Below are positions 26,323 to 35,319 of a DNA stretch of 64,000 nt, piece by piece (position 1 is the first letter of the stretch; each line of letters begins with the position of its first letter). The DNA is from GCA-003244245 sp052390115 (GTDB lineage Bacteria; Actinomycetota; Actinomycetes; Mycobacteriales; Pseudonocardiaceae): assembly GCA_052390115.1 (NCBI GenBank), contig JBQTHE010000035.1, positions 51,897 to 115,896 of the forward strand, in the 5' to 3' direction. The position numbers were made by a program, and so were the translations under genes. The notes under the pieces are model-generated. The model was not told where the DNA came from. It saw only the letters and a list, made by a program, of their open reading frames with translations, and ran no database searches.

Positions 26323-29067
26323 GTGATTCACGGTCGTGAGCGCGAACGGAGAATAATATCCGAGCACATCGCGCGTGCGCGGGCCGGCAGGAGCACAGCA
26401 CTGGTTGTGCGCGGCGAGGCGGCCGTGGGCAAGACCACGTTGCTCGACGACGCGATGATGAGTGCTACGGACATGGTCCAGCTCTCCTGCTGCGCCATCG
26501 AATCTGAGGTCGGGGTCGCGTTCAGCGGATTACACCAGCTGATCTCTCCGGTGCTCGCGCACCTCGACGCGCTGCCCGACCCGCAGGCGGATGCGCTGCG
26601 CGGGGCACTGGGACTCTCGTTCGCTTCGACCGATGGGTTGCTGGTCGGCGCTGCCGCGCTGACCCTTCTGGCGGGTGCTGCCGAGCGGCACCCGCTGCTC
26701 GTGGTCGTCGACGACGCGCAGTGGCTCGACAACGCCTCAACGGCGGCGCTGCGCTACGCCGCGCGCCGGCTCACCACGCAACGGGTCGCCGTGCTGGTGG
26801 GTGTCCGCGATCCGGCCTCGATCGATCTTGGCGACCTACCCGAGCTCAGGCTGGCCGGTCTGGATCGCGACGGCGCGGCGGCGCTGCTGGCGGAGCGGGG
26901 TTGGCGGGCGCCGCAGCCAGTGCGCGACGCTGTGCTGCGAACCACCGGCGGGAATCCGCTCGCGCTCATCGAGCTCACTGCGGCGGGCCCGCCGGAACAG
27001 CTCAGCGAGGATGTCGCAGCAGGGCTCGCGGTGCCGATGGGTCAGCGCTTGTCGGTGGCCTTCACCCGTGACCTGGATGAGCTGTCAGCCGAGACTCGCA
27101 TGCTCCTGCTCGTCGCCGCCGCCGATGAGGCGGGGCGAACGGACGTAGTCCTCGGTGCCGGACGCCGGCTTGACCTGCCGCCCGCTGCGCTGGCCTTGGC
27201 CGAACGGGCGGGGCTGGTCCGCGTCAATACTGCCACCATCCGCTTCCGGCACCCGCTTATCCGGGTGGCCGTTTACCAGAAGGCGACGTTCGTCGAGCGC
27301 GCCGCTGCGCACCGTGCAGTCGCTGGCGTTCTTGCTGAGCGTGGGGAGTCTGACGGGGCGGCCTGGCACCGCGCGGTGGGCGCCGTTGGCCCCGACGAGG
27401 AGCTGGCCGCTGCTCTCGAGGGCAGCGCGGAGGCGGCCGAGCGCCGCACGGGCAGTGCCGCCGCAGCGTCCGCACTGCGCGGCGCGGCCCGGCTCAGCCG
27501 GTCGTCGCGGGAACGGACCCGCCGGATGGTGGCTGCCGCGCAGGCCGCATGGCGGTCCGGACAGGTTGATCTCGCGCGAGCGCTCACCGACGGCATGGCG
27601 GGCGAGCTGCCGGATACTCGCACTGAGGCGCAGCTGGCTGGCGTGCGCGGCCTTATCGAGCTCGGCAGCGGTGACCCGATGGTTGCGCTTGCGCAGCTGG
27701 AGCGCGGCGCCGCGCCGGTAGCCGACACCATGCCGGCCGAGGCCGCGTCGCTGCTGATACTGGCGTGCGATTCTGCTTACCGTGCCGGGGACCAAGTGGG
27801 CGCGGTCCGGGTCGCGACCGCTATCTCCCATCTGGAGGGTGGCGAGTCAGTCCGTCTGCTCGGGCAGTGGCTTGCTGCCGCGCTGCAGGGGCGGCTGCCT
27901 GTCCAGGGCACAGAACCGTGGCGGCTGGTCGAGGTGATGTCGGCTGAATTCGGGCGCCGGGGAGGTCTGTCGTCCATCTGGACAATGGCGGTAAGCGCGC
28001 TCGGGCCGCATCAGCGGCTGGCCCGCGAATTCGGGGTATGGACGTGCGCGGGGCAGCGGAAAGCCGGAATGTTCGGGACCCTGGGCATGAGCCTGACCTG
28101 GCTGGTCGAGATGGAGTTCCAGCTGGGCATGTGGCCAGACGGCGCAGGGCACGCTCACGAGGCGCTGCGGATCGCCCGCGACACCGGCCAGCGTTCGCGT
28201 GCCGCTGACTCGCTCGCGCAGCTTGCCCGCTTCGCTGCGGTGCAGGGCGAGCACCCGCAGTGCCGGGAGCTGGCCGCGGCGGCGGTGGCCGAGGCTCTCC
28301 CGCTGGGTAACCGCGCTGCGGCGGCCAACGCCGCCTGGGCACTGGCGCTCGCTGCCCTCGCCGCAGGCGACGCGAGCGACGCGGGCGAGCGCCTCGCGGC
28401 GGTGACCACGCCGGGCACCCCGTACTCCCATTACCGGGTCGCCCGGCTCGCCGCGCCCGATCTCGTCGAGGCCGCGATCCGCTCGGACCGGTCCGACCTC
28501 GCCCGGCGGGTCACTCACTCGCTGCGCCGCTGGTCGCAGCGGGCCACCCTGCCGTGGGCGCATGCACATCTGCACCTCTGCGATGCGCTGCTCGTCGACG
28601 GGGACGCCGCCGACGAGCACTTCCGCGCCGCGCTGGCGGTTGGCGACGGCGCGCACCGGCCGTTCGACCGGGCCCGGACCGCCCTGCTGTGGGGTGAGTG
28701 GCTCCGCCGGAGGAGGCGGCGGGCGGACGCCCGAGCGCAGCTGCGGTTGGCAGCAGAGCTGTTTGATGGCCTCGGTGCCCAGCGCTGGGCGGTGAACGCG
28801 CGTGCCCAGCTCCGGGCGGTGGGTGGCGTGGTTCGCCCCCCTGGGCAGGCCCGCGCAACGGCTCTGCTGACCGCGCAGGAGCTACAGGTCGCTCGGCTCG
28901 CGGCGGGCGGGCTGTCCAACAAGGAGATCGGTGCGCAGCTGTGCCTCAGCCCGCGCACCGTCGGTTACCACCTCTACAAGCTGTTTCCGAAGCTGGGTAT
29001 CTCCGCGCGGTCCCAGCTCCGGGACATGGACCTGGACGAGTCGCCCACCGAGTCGGCCAGGGGCTGA
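26323..29067 (+). CDS. LAL-type LuxR regulator with AAA ATPase domain
   Basis: A 914-residue protein starting at GTG 26323. N-terminal P-loop GEAAVGKTTLL (~residues 29-39) and Walker B VVVDDAQWLD (~127-136) mark the STAND-type ATPase; a long helical, TPR-like middle follows; the last ~65 residues are a LuxR helix-turn-helix (LTAQELQVARLAAGGLSNKEIG...SPRTVGYHLYKLF in parts). LAL proteins are frequent pathway-specific activators in actinomycete secondary metabolism. Its place after the response regulator and beside the operon suggests it activates the azoxy-type cluster. Confidence 0.93.
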   Translation: MIHGRERERRIISEHIARARAGRSTALVVRGEAAVGKTTLLDDAMMSATDMVQLSCCAIESEVGVAFSGLHQLISPVLAHLDALPDPQADALRGALGLSFASTDGLLVGAAALTLLAGAAERHPLLVVVDDAQWLDNASTAALRYAARRLTTQRVAVLVGVRDPASIDLGDLPELRLAGLDRDGAAALLAERGWRAPQPVRDAVLRTTGGNPLALIELTAAGPPEQLSEDVAAGLAVPMGQRLSVAFTRDLDELSAETRMLLLVAAADEAGRTDVVLGAGRRLDLPPAALALAERAGLVRVNTATIRFRHPLIRVAVYQKATFVERAAAHRAVAGVLAERGESDGAAWHRAVGAVGPDEELAAALEGSAEAAERRTGSAAAASALRGAARLSRSSRERTRRMVAAAQAAWRSGQVDLARALTDGMAGELPDTRTEAQLAGVRGLIELGSGDPMVALAQLERGAAPVADTMPAEAASLLILACDSAYRAGDQVGAVRVATAISHLEGGESVRLLGQWLAAALQGRLPVQGTEPWRLVEVMSAEFGRRGGLSSIWTMAVSALGPHQRLAREFGVWTCAGQRKAGMFGTLGMSLTWLVEMEFQLGMWPDGAGHAHEALRIARDTGQRSRAADSLAQLARFAAVQGEHPQCRELAAAAVAEALPLGNRAAAANAAWALALAALAAGDASDAGERLAAVTTPGTPYSHYRVARLAAPDLVEAAIRSDRSDLARRVTHSLRRWSQRATLPWAHAHLHLCDALLVDGDAADEHFRAALAVGDGAHRPFDRARTALLWGEWLRRRRRRADARAQLRLAAELFDGLGAQRWAVNARAQLRAVGGVVRPPGQARATALLTAQELQVARLAAGGLSNKEIGAQLCLSPRTVGYHLYKLFPKLGISARSQLRDMDLDESPTESARG

Positions 29068-29200
29068 GAGCCCGCGGGGCGCTGACACGCTCGTAGACCA
29101 GGCACCGGCCACCGCTGGCGAGTTACTCCCCGAGGCGCCATCGGTCGTCGTGGTGAGCGACGATGTGCGGGACGGCGATGGCGTCAGTGCCCGTTGCCGT

Positions 29201-29644
29201 TCAGCCCGTTCCCCGGTGGGATCCGGTCCGTGAGCACCGCCTGAGGTCGGCGTGCAGGGCCCGGGCGGAGGTGTAGGCGGCCAGGTAACCGTCCCGGCAG
29301 CCGCGCAGCAAACCGGTGGCTCCTGGCGGTCGATGTGCCCGGGTGGTATCGGTGTCCGTACGAAGCAGCCGGGTGCGGTCGTAATGGTGCGCGGGGGCGC
29401 TGAGCAGGTCGGTGAGCGTCAGCAGCGCACCGCTGACCTGAGTGAGCAGCCCACCGAGCGCGATCAGCTCCTCGTGACCCAGCACCCTCTTCGGTAGCGC
29501 CCGGTTGACTTGATGGAAGGCCTCAACGACCCGGTCGAGCTGGTCGACTGGATCGCTGCTGATGACCGACGACGACACCGACACGGTGGCGCGCCGGCGA
29601 CGGCTGGATATCCCGTTGGTCATGACGTGAACAACCGCGGACAT
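29201..29644 (-). CDS. Conserved-looking hypothetical protein
   Basis: A 147-residue protein starting at ATG 29644 after GGAG. Residues ~33-85 look like a folded helical region (DPVDQLDRVVEAFHQVNRAL, then LGHEELIALGGLLTQVSGAL), with a basic N-terminus and a polar C-terminus. No domain is recognised. It is a single gene, convergent with the LAL regulator. The helical periodicity supports a real protein; function unknown. Confidence 0.6.
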   Translation of the reverse strand: MSAVVHVMTNGISSRRRRATVSVSSSVISSDPVDQLDRVVEAFHQVNRALPKRVLGHEELIALGGLLTQVSGALLTLTDLLSAPAHHYDRTRLLRTDTDTTRAHRPPGATGLLRGCRDGYLAAYTSARALHADLRRCSRTGSHRGTG

Positions 29645-30233
29645 GGCGACTCCGGAGACACGGTACGTGCCTCCACGAGTAGCGCGGACAATGCCGGGTG
29701 CATTAGTAGCACAATTCCTCCGACCCGGACCGCTCCACCCACCGACCCCAGATCTGTTGGCCCTCCCACTCGCACCTTGCGACTGATCTCAGGGCCTCAA
29801 CTGCGGACGTCGTCACCATACCGTGATGTACCGGCGGAGGAAAGTATGTCAACGCTGCGCACCGGTCCGATCACACAGTCAGTAGCCATCGAGTCGACGT
29901 TGATGAGATCCTCGAAGGAGGAGGATGGGGTGAGCATATCCCGCGGATGGGGACTCACTAACAATCCTCTCCCGCCTGTGCGGTTACGCCACCTGGCCGC
30001 TACAAAGCGGGAACCGGGTGCCCGCTACGCACCGTGCACTAGCACTCACAGTGGCTCGTCAGGAAACCAGCCACTGTTGCCGGGGCGCGCAGTGGTTGTC
30101 GACCTCGTCGAAATCCCCAGTATTTCCGATCCGAATGAAGATGTGCGTCGGTCAGGCGATCGGGAAGATGTCTGGACTCCGGGAGGCCCACTGGCGCGGG
30201 CCTGCGATGCGATTCCGACCAGTCAGTCAGTGG
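29645..30233. other. Gap without a confident gene
   Basis: This ~590-nt stretch has lower third-position GC than its neighbours. The only coding hint is a perfect Shine-Dalgarno AAGGAGG (29915-29921) 8 nt before GTG 29930, which opens a 134-codon frame to 30334; the predicted protein is of low complexity, and its end overlaps the DUF2530 gene. I do not call it as a gene with confidence. Confidence 0.5.
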
Positions 30234-30494
30234 TCAGAGCACGCCCTGTTGGGCGCTGCGGGATCCACGCAGGGCGGCACTGCGCTGCGCGTGAATCATC
30301 GCGAAGCCGAGCAGGCCGAGCAGGCCGCCGGTGACGCAGGCTCCTAGCCACACCGGCGGACCGTTGGCGACGAGCAGCACCACCGCAGCGGTGAACCAGG
30401 CCAGGGTGCCGACGCCGACCACTGGTCGTGGATCGGCGAGGCGGCGGGGCAGTGGAGGTACCGGGGGCGGCGCAACAGGTGGCACAACGTCCAC
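30234..30494 (-). CDS. DUF2530-family small membrane protein
   Basis: An 86-residue protein: Pro-rich N-terminus, then 'RLADPRPVVGVGTLAWFTAAVVLLV' (read in parts) and a second hydrophobic segment, matching the two-helix DUF2530 family found throughout actinomycetes. Function unknown. Starts at GTG 30494 and is divergent from marR; the 16-bp palindrome at 30490-30505 overlaps its start. Confidence 0.82.
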   Translation of the reverse strand: MDVVPPVAPPPVPPLPRRLADPRPVVGVGTLAWFTAAVVLLVANGPPVWLGACVTGGLLGLLGFAMIHAQRSAALRGSRSAQQGVL

Positions 30495-30505
30495 GCTAGC
30501 GTGGA
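30490..30505. promoter_or_regulatory. Perfect 16-bp palindrome, candidate MarR operator
   Basis: TCCACGCTAGCGTGGA is an exact palindrome located 23 nt before the marR start and across the start codon of the divergent DUF2530 gene. MarR dimers bind such sites in their own promoters. A second motif, overlapping GCTAA direct repeats at 30515-30524, lies next to the marR start. Confidence 0.6.
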
Positions 30506-30528
30506 AAGTCGTGAGCTAAGCTAACGAT

Positions 30529-30978
30529 ATGGCCGCGACGGGACAGACCCCGGTAACCGACCAGCCAGCGCTGGCCACCCGACTCCGGCTCGCGGTGGTC
30601 CGGCTCAACCGGCGGCTGCGGGCCCAACGAAACACCGAGGCGGTGGTCAGTCTCACCCAACTCTCGGCGTTGTCCTCGCTGCACCGGCACGGCCCGATGT
30701 GCCCCGGCGAGCTGGCCGCCCGTGAGCGGGTGCAGCCGCCGTCGATGACCCGGGTCATCGCCGCGCTGGCGGCGCTCGGCTTCGTCGATCGCAATCCCCA
30801 CCCCACCGACGGCCGGCAGGCCGTAGTAACGCTGACCGAGGCCGGTCGCGCCTACGTCGAGGCAGAGGTCTGCGCCCGGGAGCGCTGGCTGGACCGGCGG
30901 TTGTCGGAGCTCTCGGCCGACGAGCGTGGGGTGCTGTGCCGGGCCGCGGAGATCATCGACCGGATGGCGGGTACCTGA
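30529..30978 (+). CDS. MarR-family regulator
   Basis: A 149-residue winged-helix protein. The recognition region reads 'LAARERVQPPSMTRVIAALAALG' (in parts) followed by the wing 'DRNPHPTDGRQAVVTLTEAG', typical of MarR repressors that control adjacent efflux genes. It ends 3 nt before the MFS gene, so the pair is an operon, and probably represses itself through the palindrome at 30490-30505. Ligand unknown. Confidence 0.93.
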   Translation: MAATGQTPVTDQPALATRLRLAVVRLNRRLRAQRNTEAVVSLTQLSALSSLHRHGPMCPGELAARERVQPPSMTRVIAALAALGFVDRNPHPTDGRQAVVTLTEAGRAYVEAEVCARERWLDRRLSELSADERGVLCRAAEIIDRMAGT

Positions 30979-30981
30979 GGG

Positions 30982-32280
30982 GTGCCCACCGACCACCGTG
31001 CGCGCACCAGCACGTTCGTGTCGTTGCGGGAGCGAAACTACCGGCTTTTCGCCATCGGCCAGATCGTCTCCCTGATCGGCACCTGGGGTCAGCGGCTGGC
31101 GCAGGATTGGCTGGTCCTCGAATTGTCCGGCGGCGATCCGGTGGCGCTGGGTATCGCGGCCGCGCTGCAGTTCGGCCCCACGCTGGTGCTGTCGCTCTGG
31201 GCCGGGGTGCTTGCCGACCGCTACGACAAGCGCAGGCTGCTGCTCACCATGCAGGTTGCGATGGGATTGTGCGCGCTGGTACTGGGCCTGCTCGACGTCG
31301 GCCGGGTCGTGCAACTGTGGCAGGTCTACCTGCTGTGCCTGCTGCTGGGCTGTTTCGCCGCGATAGACGGCGCGGTCCGGCAATCCTTCGCCGTGGAGAT
31401 GGTCGGACCCGACCACGTCACCAACGCCGTCGCGCTGAACTCGATGACCTTCAACCTCGCCCGGGTCGTCGGGCCGGCGGTGGCTGGTCTGGCCATCGTG
31501 GCCGCCGGTACCGGATGGGTGTTCCTCGGCAACGCGGCGAGCTATGCCAGCGTGGTCGCCGGGCTGGCGCTGATGAATCCCGCCCGGCTACACCGGTCCG
31601 CACCGGTCCCGCGCCGCTCCGGACAGCTGAGGGAGGGACTGCGCTACGTGCGTGGCCGCCGGGACCTCATCATGCTGCTCACGCTGGTGTTCTTCGTGGC
31701 CACCTTCGGCCTGAACTTCTCTCTCACGCTGGCCGTGATGGCGCGCAACGTCTTCGGTCGGGGCGCCGATGCCTACGGGCTGCTGTCGGCCCTGCTGGCA
31801 GTGGGCACCCTGGCCGGTGCCACTCTTGCGGCCCGGCGCAGCGGGCGGGGCCGCCCACGGCTTCGCCTGGTACTCGGTGCTGCGTTGGCCTTCGGGCTAC
31901 TGGAGGTCGGGACCGGGTTGATGCCGACCTTCACCACTTTCGGGATGATGTTGGTGCCCTGCGGCGCAGCTGCCCTCACCTTCACCACGGCGGTCAACTC
32001 CACTGTGCAGCTATCGGTCGACCCATGGATGCGGGGCCGGGTGATGGGTCTCTACATGTTGCTGCTTCTGGGCGGCAAGCCGATCGGCGGGCCGCTGGTG
32101 GGCTGGATCGCTGCAGAGATCAACGGTCGCGCCCCGATCGTGGTCGGCGGGCTGGTGACGGTGCTCGCCACCCTGGCCTGTGTTGCGGTGCTGTCCCGCC
32201 GAGCGGGATCGTCGACCCAGCAGCGCGCAGCGGATTCGTGTGCGTTGTCAGGGGTTGACGGCGAGCCAAGGTTAGCCTAA
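30982..32280 (+). CDS. MFS transporter (EntS/MFS_3 type)
   Basis: A 432-residue transporter with about 12 hydrophobic segments and the motif 'GVLADRYDKRRLLL' after TM2. 'AIDGAVRQSF...MVGPDHVTNAVALNS' is characteristic of the MFS_3 group that includes the enterobactin exporter EntS. GTG 30982 follows the marR stop by 3 nt. A candidate iron box overlaps its stop codon, which is an unusual place. Export of a small molecule under MarR control is likely; substrate unknown. Confidence 0.9.
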   Translation: MPTDHRARTSTFVSLRERNYRLFAIGQIVSLIGTWGQRLAQDWLVLELSGGDPVALGIAAALQFGPTLVLSLWAGVLADRYDKRRLLLTMQVAMGLCALVLGLLDVGRVVQLWQVYLLCLLLGCFAAIDGAVRQSFAVEMVGPDHVTNAVALNSMTFNLARVVGPAVAGLAIVAAGTGWVFLGNAASYASVVAGLALMNPARLHRSAPVPRRSGQLREGLRYVRGRRDLIMLLTLVFFVATFGLNFSLTLAVMARNVFGRGADAYGLLSALLAVGTLAGATLAARRSGRGRPRLRLVLGAALAFGLLEVGTGLMPTFTTFGMMLVPCGAAALTFTTAVNSTVQLSVDPWMRGRVMGLYMLLLLGGKPIGGPLVGWIAAEINGRAPIVVGGLVTVLATLACVAVLSRRAGSSTQQRAADSCALSGVDGEPRLA

Positions 32281-32285
32281 CTTAA
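32267..32285. promoter_or_regulatory. IdeR/DtxR-like iron box
   Basis: CAAGGTTAGCCTAACTTAA matches 17 of 19 positions of the consensus TWAGGTTAGSCTWACCTWA. It overlaps the stop codon of the MFS gene and no gene starts downstream on either strand, so its function is unclear. Confidence 0.45.
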
Positions 32286-32333
32286 GCGCTGCCGGCTTCG
32301 TGGTGGGAGTCCTGGCAAGTCAGTTGGGAACAC

Positions 32334-32371
32334 GTCGGGCCCGACCTGGAGAGTCTCCGGTCGGGCTCGAC
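32334..32371. terminator. Bidirectional terminator hairpin
   Basis: Arms 32334-32346 and 32359-32371 pair over 13 positions with one wobble, and the 12-nt loop itself pairs (GGAGA/TCTCC). It lies between the convergent MFS and GNAT genes. Confidence 0.7.
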
Positions 32372-32384
32372 GTTCGTCCACAGC

Positions 32385-33581
32385 TCAGAAGTCGGTGCCG
32401 AACTGCGGCGACCGATCCGCGGTGAACGCAGCGTCCAGCCGGCTCACCACCGCCGGATCGGTGACCTGGACAAGCCCGGCTCGGACGAGTGTCGCCGCCC
32501 GATGCCCGCCGAGATACAGCGTGCCGAGCGCGGCGATCTCGGCGTGCACGTCAGGCATCCGGTCGGTGCGATCGCAGCAGGCCCCGTCCGGCCCACCACG
32601 CAGCCGGAACCGCCCGCCGCGCTCCAGAAAAGCGTCGTGCACCTCGATCGTGACATTCACCTCGGTGCGGTAGCGCCGGGCTGACAGCGCAGCCGGCACG
32701 TCCAGCAGCCTCACCCACACCCCATCGGCGAGGTCGAGGGTACGCACCTGCCGGGGGTCAGCGAGCAGGAAGGGCAGCGGATCGTCCAGCGGGCAGGCCT
32801 CGGTGGTGACGGTGTGCGTCAAATCCAACCCGAGCAGCACTCGCCACAGCGCGGCATGTGCCTGCTCGGTGGCGGCCACCAGATCCACCACCCGGCAGCG
32901 TTTGTCGTCGTGGTTGATCCGGTAGCTGGCCCAGCCGTCGGGGTGCACGAGGTGGAACAGCGCCGAGCTTGCTCGGCGCCAGTGCCCCCGATCGAGGAAC
33001 ACGTGATCCCACCAAGCTGGGCTGCGCGACAACGCACCCGGGGTGATCGAGGCCCACCGGTGGTGCACGTCTGGGGCGTGTTTGCGGGCCTCGTCCGCCC
33101 CGACCTGCCGCACCCCACCGGGATCGGGCGCCCCAGGACGGAAAGCGGTCAGCCGTCGGTCGATCTCCACCACCCGCCGGGTGGTTGCGGGTCCGTAGCC
33201 GAAACGGCCGTAGATGCCACCCTCGCTGGCGGTGAGAATCGACACCGCCGCGCCGTCCTTGCTGAACCTGCGGTGCTGGGCTGCCAACATCGTGCGAAGC
33301 ACCCCGCGGCGCCGGTGTGTGGTGGCCACCGAGACCCAGGTGACGCCGGGGACGGCGAGTGCGCCACCGCCGGGCAGCGTCATGGTGAACGGGAAGTCGC
33401 CGGTGACGCCCACGATCTGCCCATTGTCGGCATCGCAGGTCAGCAGGAAGCGGTCCGGCTCGAACAACGGCCGGAAGTCAACGATCTCCTGCTCGCTGTA
33501 GTGCGCGCCGAAGGCCCGGCCGTCGACCAGCGCGATGGCTGGTAGGTCGTCATGGGTCGCTTGGCGCAGCACCGTCTTCAC
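32385..33581 (-). CDS. GNAT acetyltransferase, Eis-like
   Basis: About 398 residues with three regions as in Eis: an N-terminal GNAT with the acetyl-CoA loop THRRRGVLRTML, a second degenerate GNAT domain, and a C-terminal sterol-carrier-like domain ending in a terminal Phe, whose carboxylate acts as base in Eis. Eis enzymes acetylate amines, including aminoglycosides. GTG 33581 (VKTVLRQATHDD) matches where the family starts; an ATG at 33644 would add 21 residues encoded partly within a tandem repeat. Not linked to a specific pathway here. Confidence 0.85.
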   Translation of the reverse strand: MKTVLRQATHDDLPAIALVDGRAFGAHYSEQEIVDFRPLFEPDRFLLTCDADNGQIVGVTGDFPFTMTLPGGGALAVPGVTWVSVATTHRRRGVLRTMLAAQHRRFSKDGAAVSILTASEGGIYGRFGYGPATTRRVVEIDRRLTAFRPGAPDPGGVRQVGADEARKHAPDVHHRWASITPGALSRSPAWWDHVFLDRGHWRRASSALFHLVHPDGWASYRINHDDKRCRVVDLVAATEQAHAALWRVLLGLDLTHTVTTEACPLDDPLPFLLADPRQVRTLDLADGVWVRLLDVPAALSARRYRTEVNVTIEVHDAFLERGGRFRLRGGPDGACCDRTDRMPDVHAEIAALGTLYLGGHRAATLVRAGLVQVTDPAVVSRLDAAFTADRSPQFGTDF

Positions 33582-33639
33582 GAGTGAGCAGTGTGGGCAC
33601 CTGCTGCCCTGCGCGGCAACCCGGATTCGGGTATCTCGC

Positions 33640-33707
33640 ATCAATGCTTCGACCCTGGCAAGCAGGTCTCAGGATCAATGCTTCGACCCTGGCAAGCAGG
33701 TCTCAGG
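33640..33707. repeat. Perfect 34-bp tandem duplication
   Basis: Positions 33640-33673 and 33674-33707 are identical. The pair spans the last codons of the glutamate-cysteine ligase-like gene and the gap to the GNAT gene, duplicating the stop-codon region. Confidence 0.95.
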
Positions 33708-35199
33708 CTGCCGGCCAGGCGTGCACCGGTTGGTTGGAATGCATGTGCTCGATGTAGCGGCGCAGCATGCCGGCCAGCGCGGCCGACCGGTCGGCGCCCT
33801 GGGCGGTCAGTGTCTGGACGGTCGCACGCTGCCAGCTGGCGCCGGTGCAACGCGCCACGCAGCGTTGCTCGATCACCGCGAGGTAGCGCTCCCGGGCGGC
33901 GTCGGACATTCCGCAGCTGCGCAGCCCGTCGTGGGCCAGCGGTAACAGCTTGCGCAGCACCAGCTCGTCGGGCCGGACCCACCCGTTGCCCGGCCAGTAC
34001 AACTGGGCGTCCATGCCGAGCCTGGCCCCTGCGTACAGGTTGTCCTGCGCGGCCTGGAAGGACATCTGGCTCCACACCGGCCGGTCGAGCTCGGTGAGCC
34101 CGCGCATCGCGCCGAAGAAGAACGCGGCATTGGCCAGCACGTCGATGACCGTCGGTCCGGCCGGCAGCACCCGGTTCTCGATACGCAGGTGCGGCACCCC
34201 GCCTGTGACGTCATAAACCGGACGGTTCCATCGCCAGATCGTGCCGTTGTGCAGCCGCAGCTCCGACAGCGACGGCGCACCACCCCCGGCGAGCACCGCC
34301 AGCGGGTCCTCGTCCTCGGTCTGTGGCAGCAACGGCGAGAAGTACCGCGCATTCTCCTCGAACAGGTCGAAGATCGAGTTGATCCAGCACTCGCCGAACC
34401 ACACCCGCGGGCGCACCCCCTGGTTTCGCAGCTCCGGCGACCGGGTGTCGGTGGACTGCTCGAACAACGGGATCCGGGTCTCGTGCCACAGCGCCCGGCC
34501 CAGCAGGAACGGTGAGTTCGCGGCCAGCGCCACCTGCACTCCGGCTAGGGCCTGCGCGGCGTTCCAGTGAGCCGCGAAGTCGTCCGGAGCGACCTGCAGG
34601 TGCAGCTGCACTGAGGTGCCCCCGGATTCCGGGACAATCGAGTCCGCAGCGCACAGCAGCCGTTCCGGGAGGCGCCCCTCCAGCGCCACCCCCTCCATGT
34701 CGAGCTCGAACTCCTCGCGCCGGGCAGCCAGGATCTGCTTGTTGAGCAGGTCGTAGCGCCGCTTGGGGGACATCCATCGGCGGTCGAAGTGGTCCGCTCG
34801 CAGGGTCGGCAGGATGCCGATCATGACCAGACCCACACCTGCGGCGCTGGCCGCATCGTTGGCCGTGTTCAGCGCGGCTCGCAGCTCACGCTCGAGACCC
34901 AGCGCCTCGTCGGCGGCCAGCGGCCGGGGCCGGACGTTGATCTCGATGTTGTGCTGGCCGAGCTCGGTCTGGAAGGCCGGATCGTCGATCTTCTCCAGCA
35001 CCGCTTGGTTGGCCATCGCGGGATCGACGTTGTCGTCGATGAGGTTCAGTTCGAGCTCCAGCCCCATCTGCTCAGGGCCGGCGGAGAAGCTATCCCCGGC
35101 GAGCATCCGGGCCAGCGCGTCCAGACAGCGCTGGATCTTCTCCCGGTAGCGCTGCAGGTCGTGCTGGGTGTAGATCGAATCGATCACGCCCTCACCCAT
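33703..35199 (-). CDS. Glutamate-cysteine ligase-like (GCS2 family) enzyme
   Basis: A 498-residue ATP-dependent carboxylate-amine ligase-like protein. 'EQMGLELELNLID' near residue 45 and 'GQHNIEINVRP' near 80 are the glutamate/Mg-binding strands of the GCS2 family; 'SGGTSVQLHLQV' and 'PHLRIENRVLPAGPT' continue the active-site barrel. Mycothiol producers do not need glutathione, so the actual substrate of this subgroup is uncertain. The start at 35199 is preceded by GGGAGG; a longer frame upstream lacks a start signal. Confidence 0.82.
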   Translation of the reverse strand: MGEGVIDSIYTQHDLQRYREKIQRCLDALARMLAGDSFSAGPEQMGLELELNLIDDNVDPAMANQAVLEKIDDPAFQTELGQHNIEINVRPRPLAADEALGLERELRAALNTANDAASAAGVGLVMIGILPTLRADHFDRRWMSPKRRYDLLNKQILAARREEFELDMEGVALEGRLPERLLCAADSIVPESGGTSVQLHLQVAPDDFAAHWNAAQALAGVQVALAANSPFLLGRALWHETRIPLFEQSTDTRSPELRNQGVRPRVWFGECWINSIFDLFEENARYFSPLLPQTEDEDPLAVLAGGGAPSLSELRLHNGTIWRWNRPVYDVTGGVPHLRIENRVLPAGPTVIDVLANAAFFFGAMRGLTELDRPVWSQMSFQAAQDNLYAGARLGMDAQLYWPGNGWVRPDELVLRKLLPLAHDGLRSCGMSDAARERYLAVIEQRCVARCTGASWQRATVQTLTAQGADRSAALAGMLRRYIEHMHSNQPVHAWPAA

Positions 35200-35319
35200 C
35201 CTCCCGCCACCCGGCGCACCCTCACCGTGACACAGCGCCGCAGGCTGTGACCAGCCGCCGAACTGGTTAGTTGGCATCATGCGCACTTGGCGAAACTGAC
35301 ACTGTGCAAGGCTGACGCT

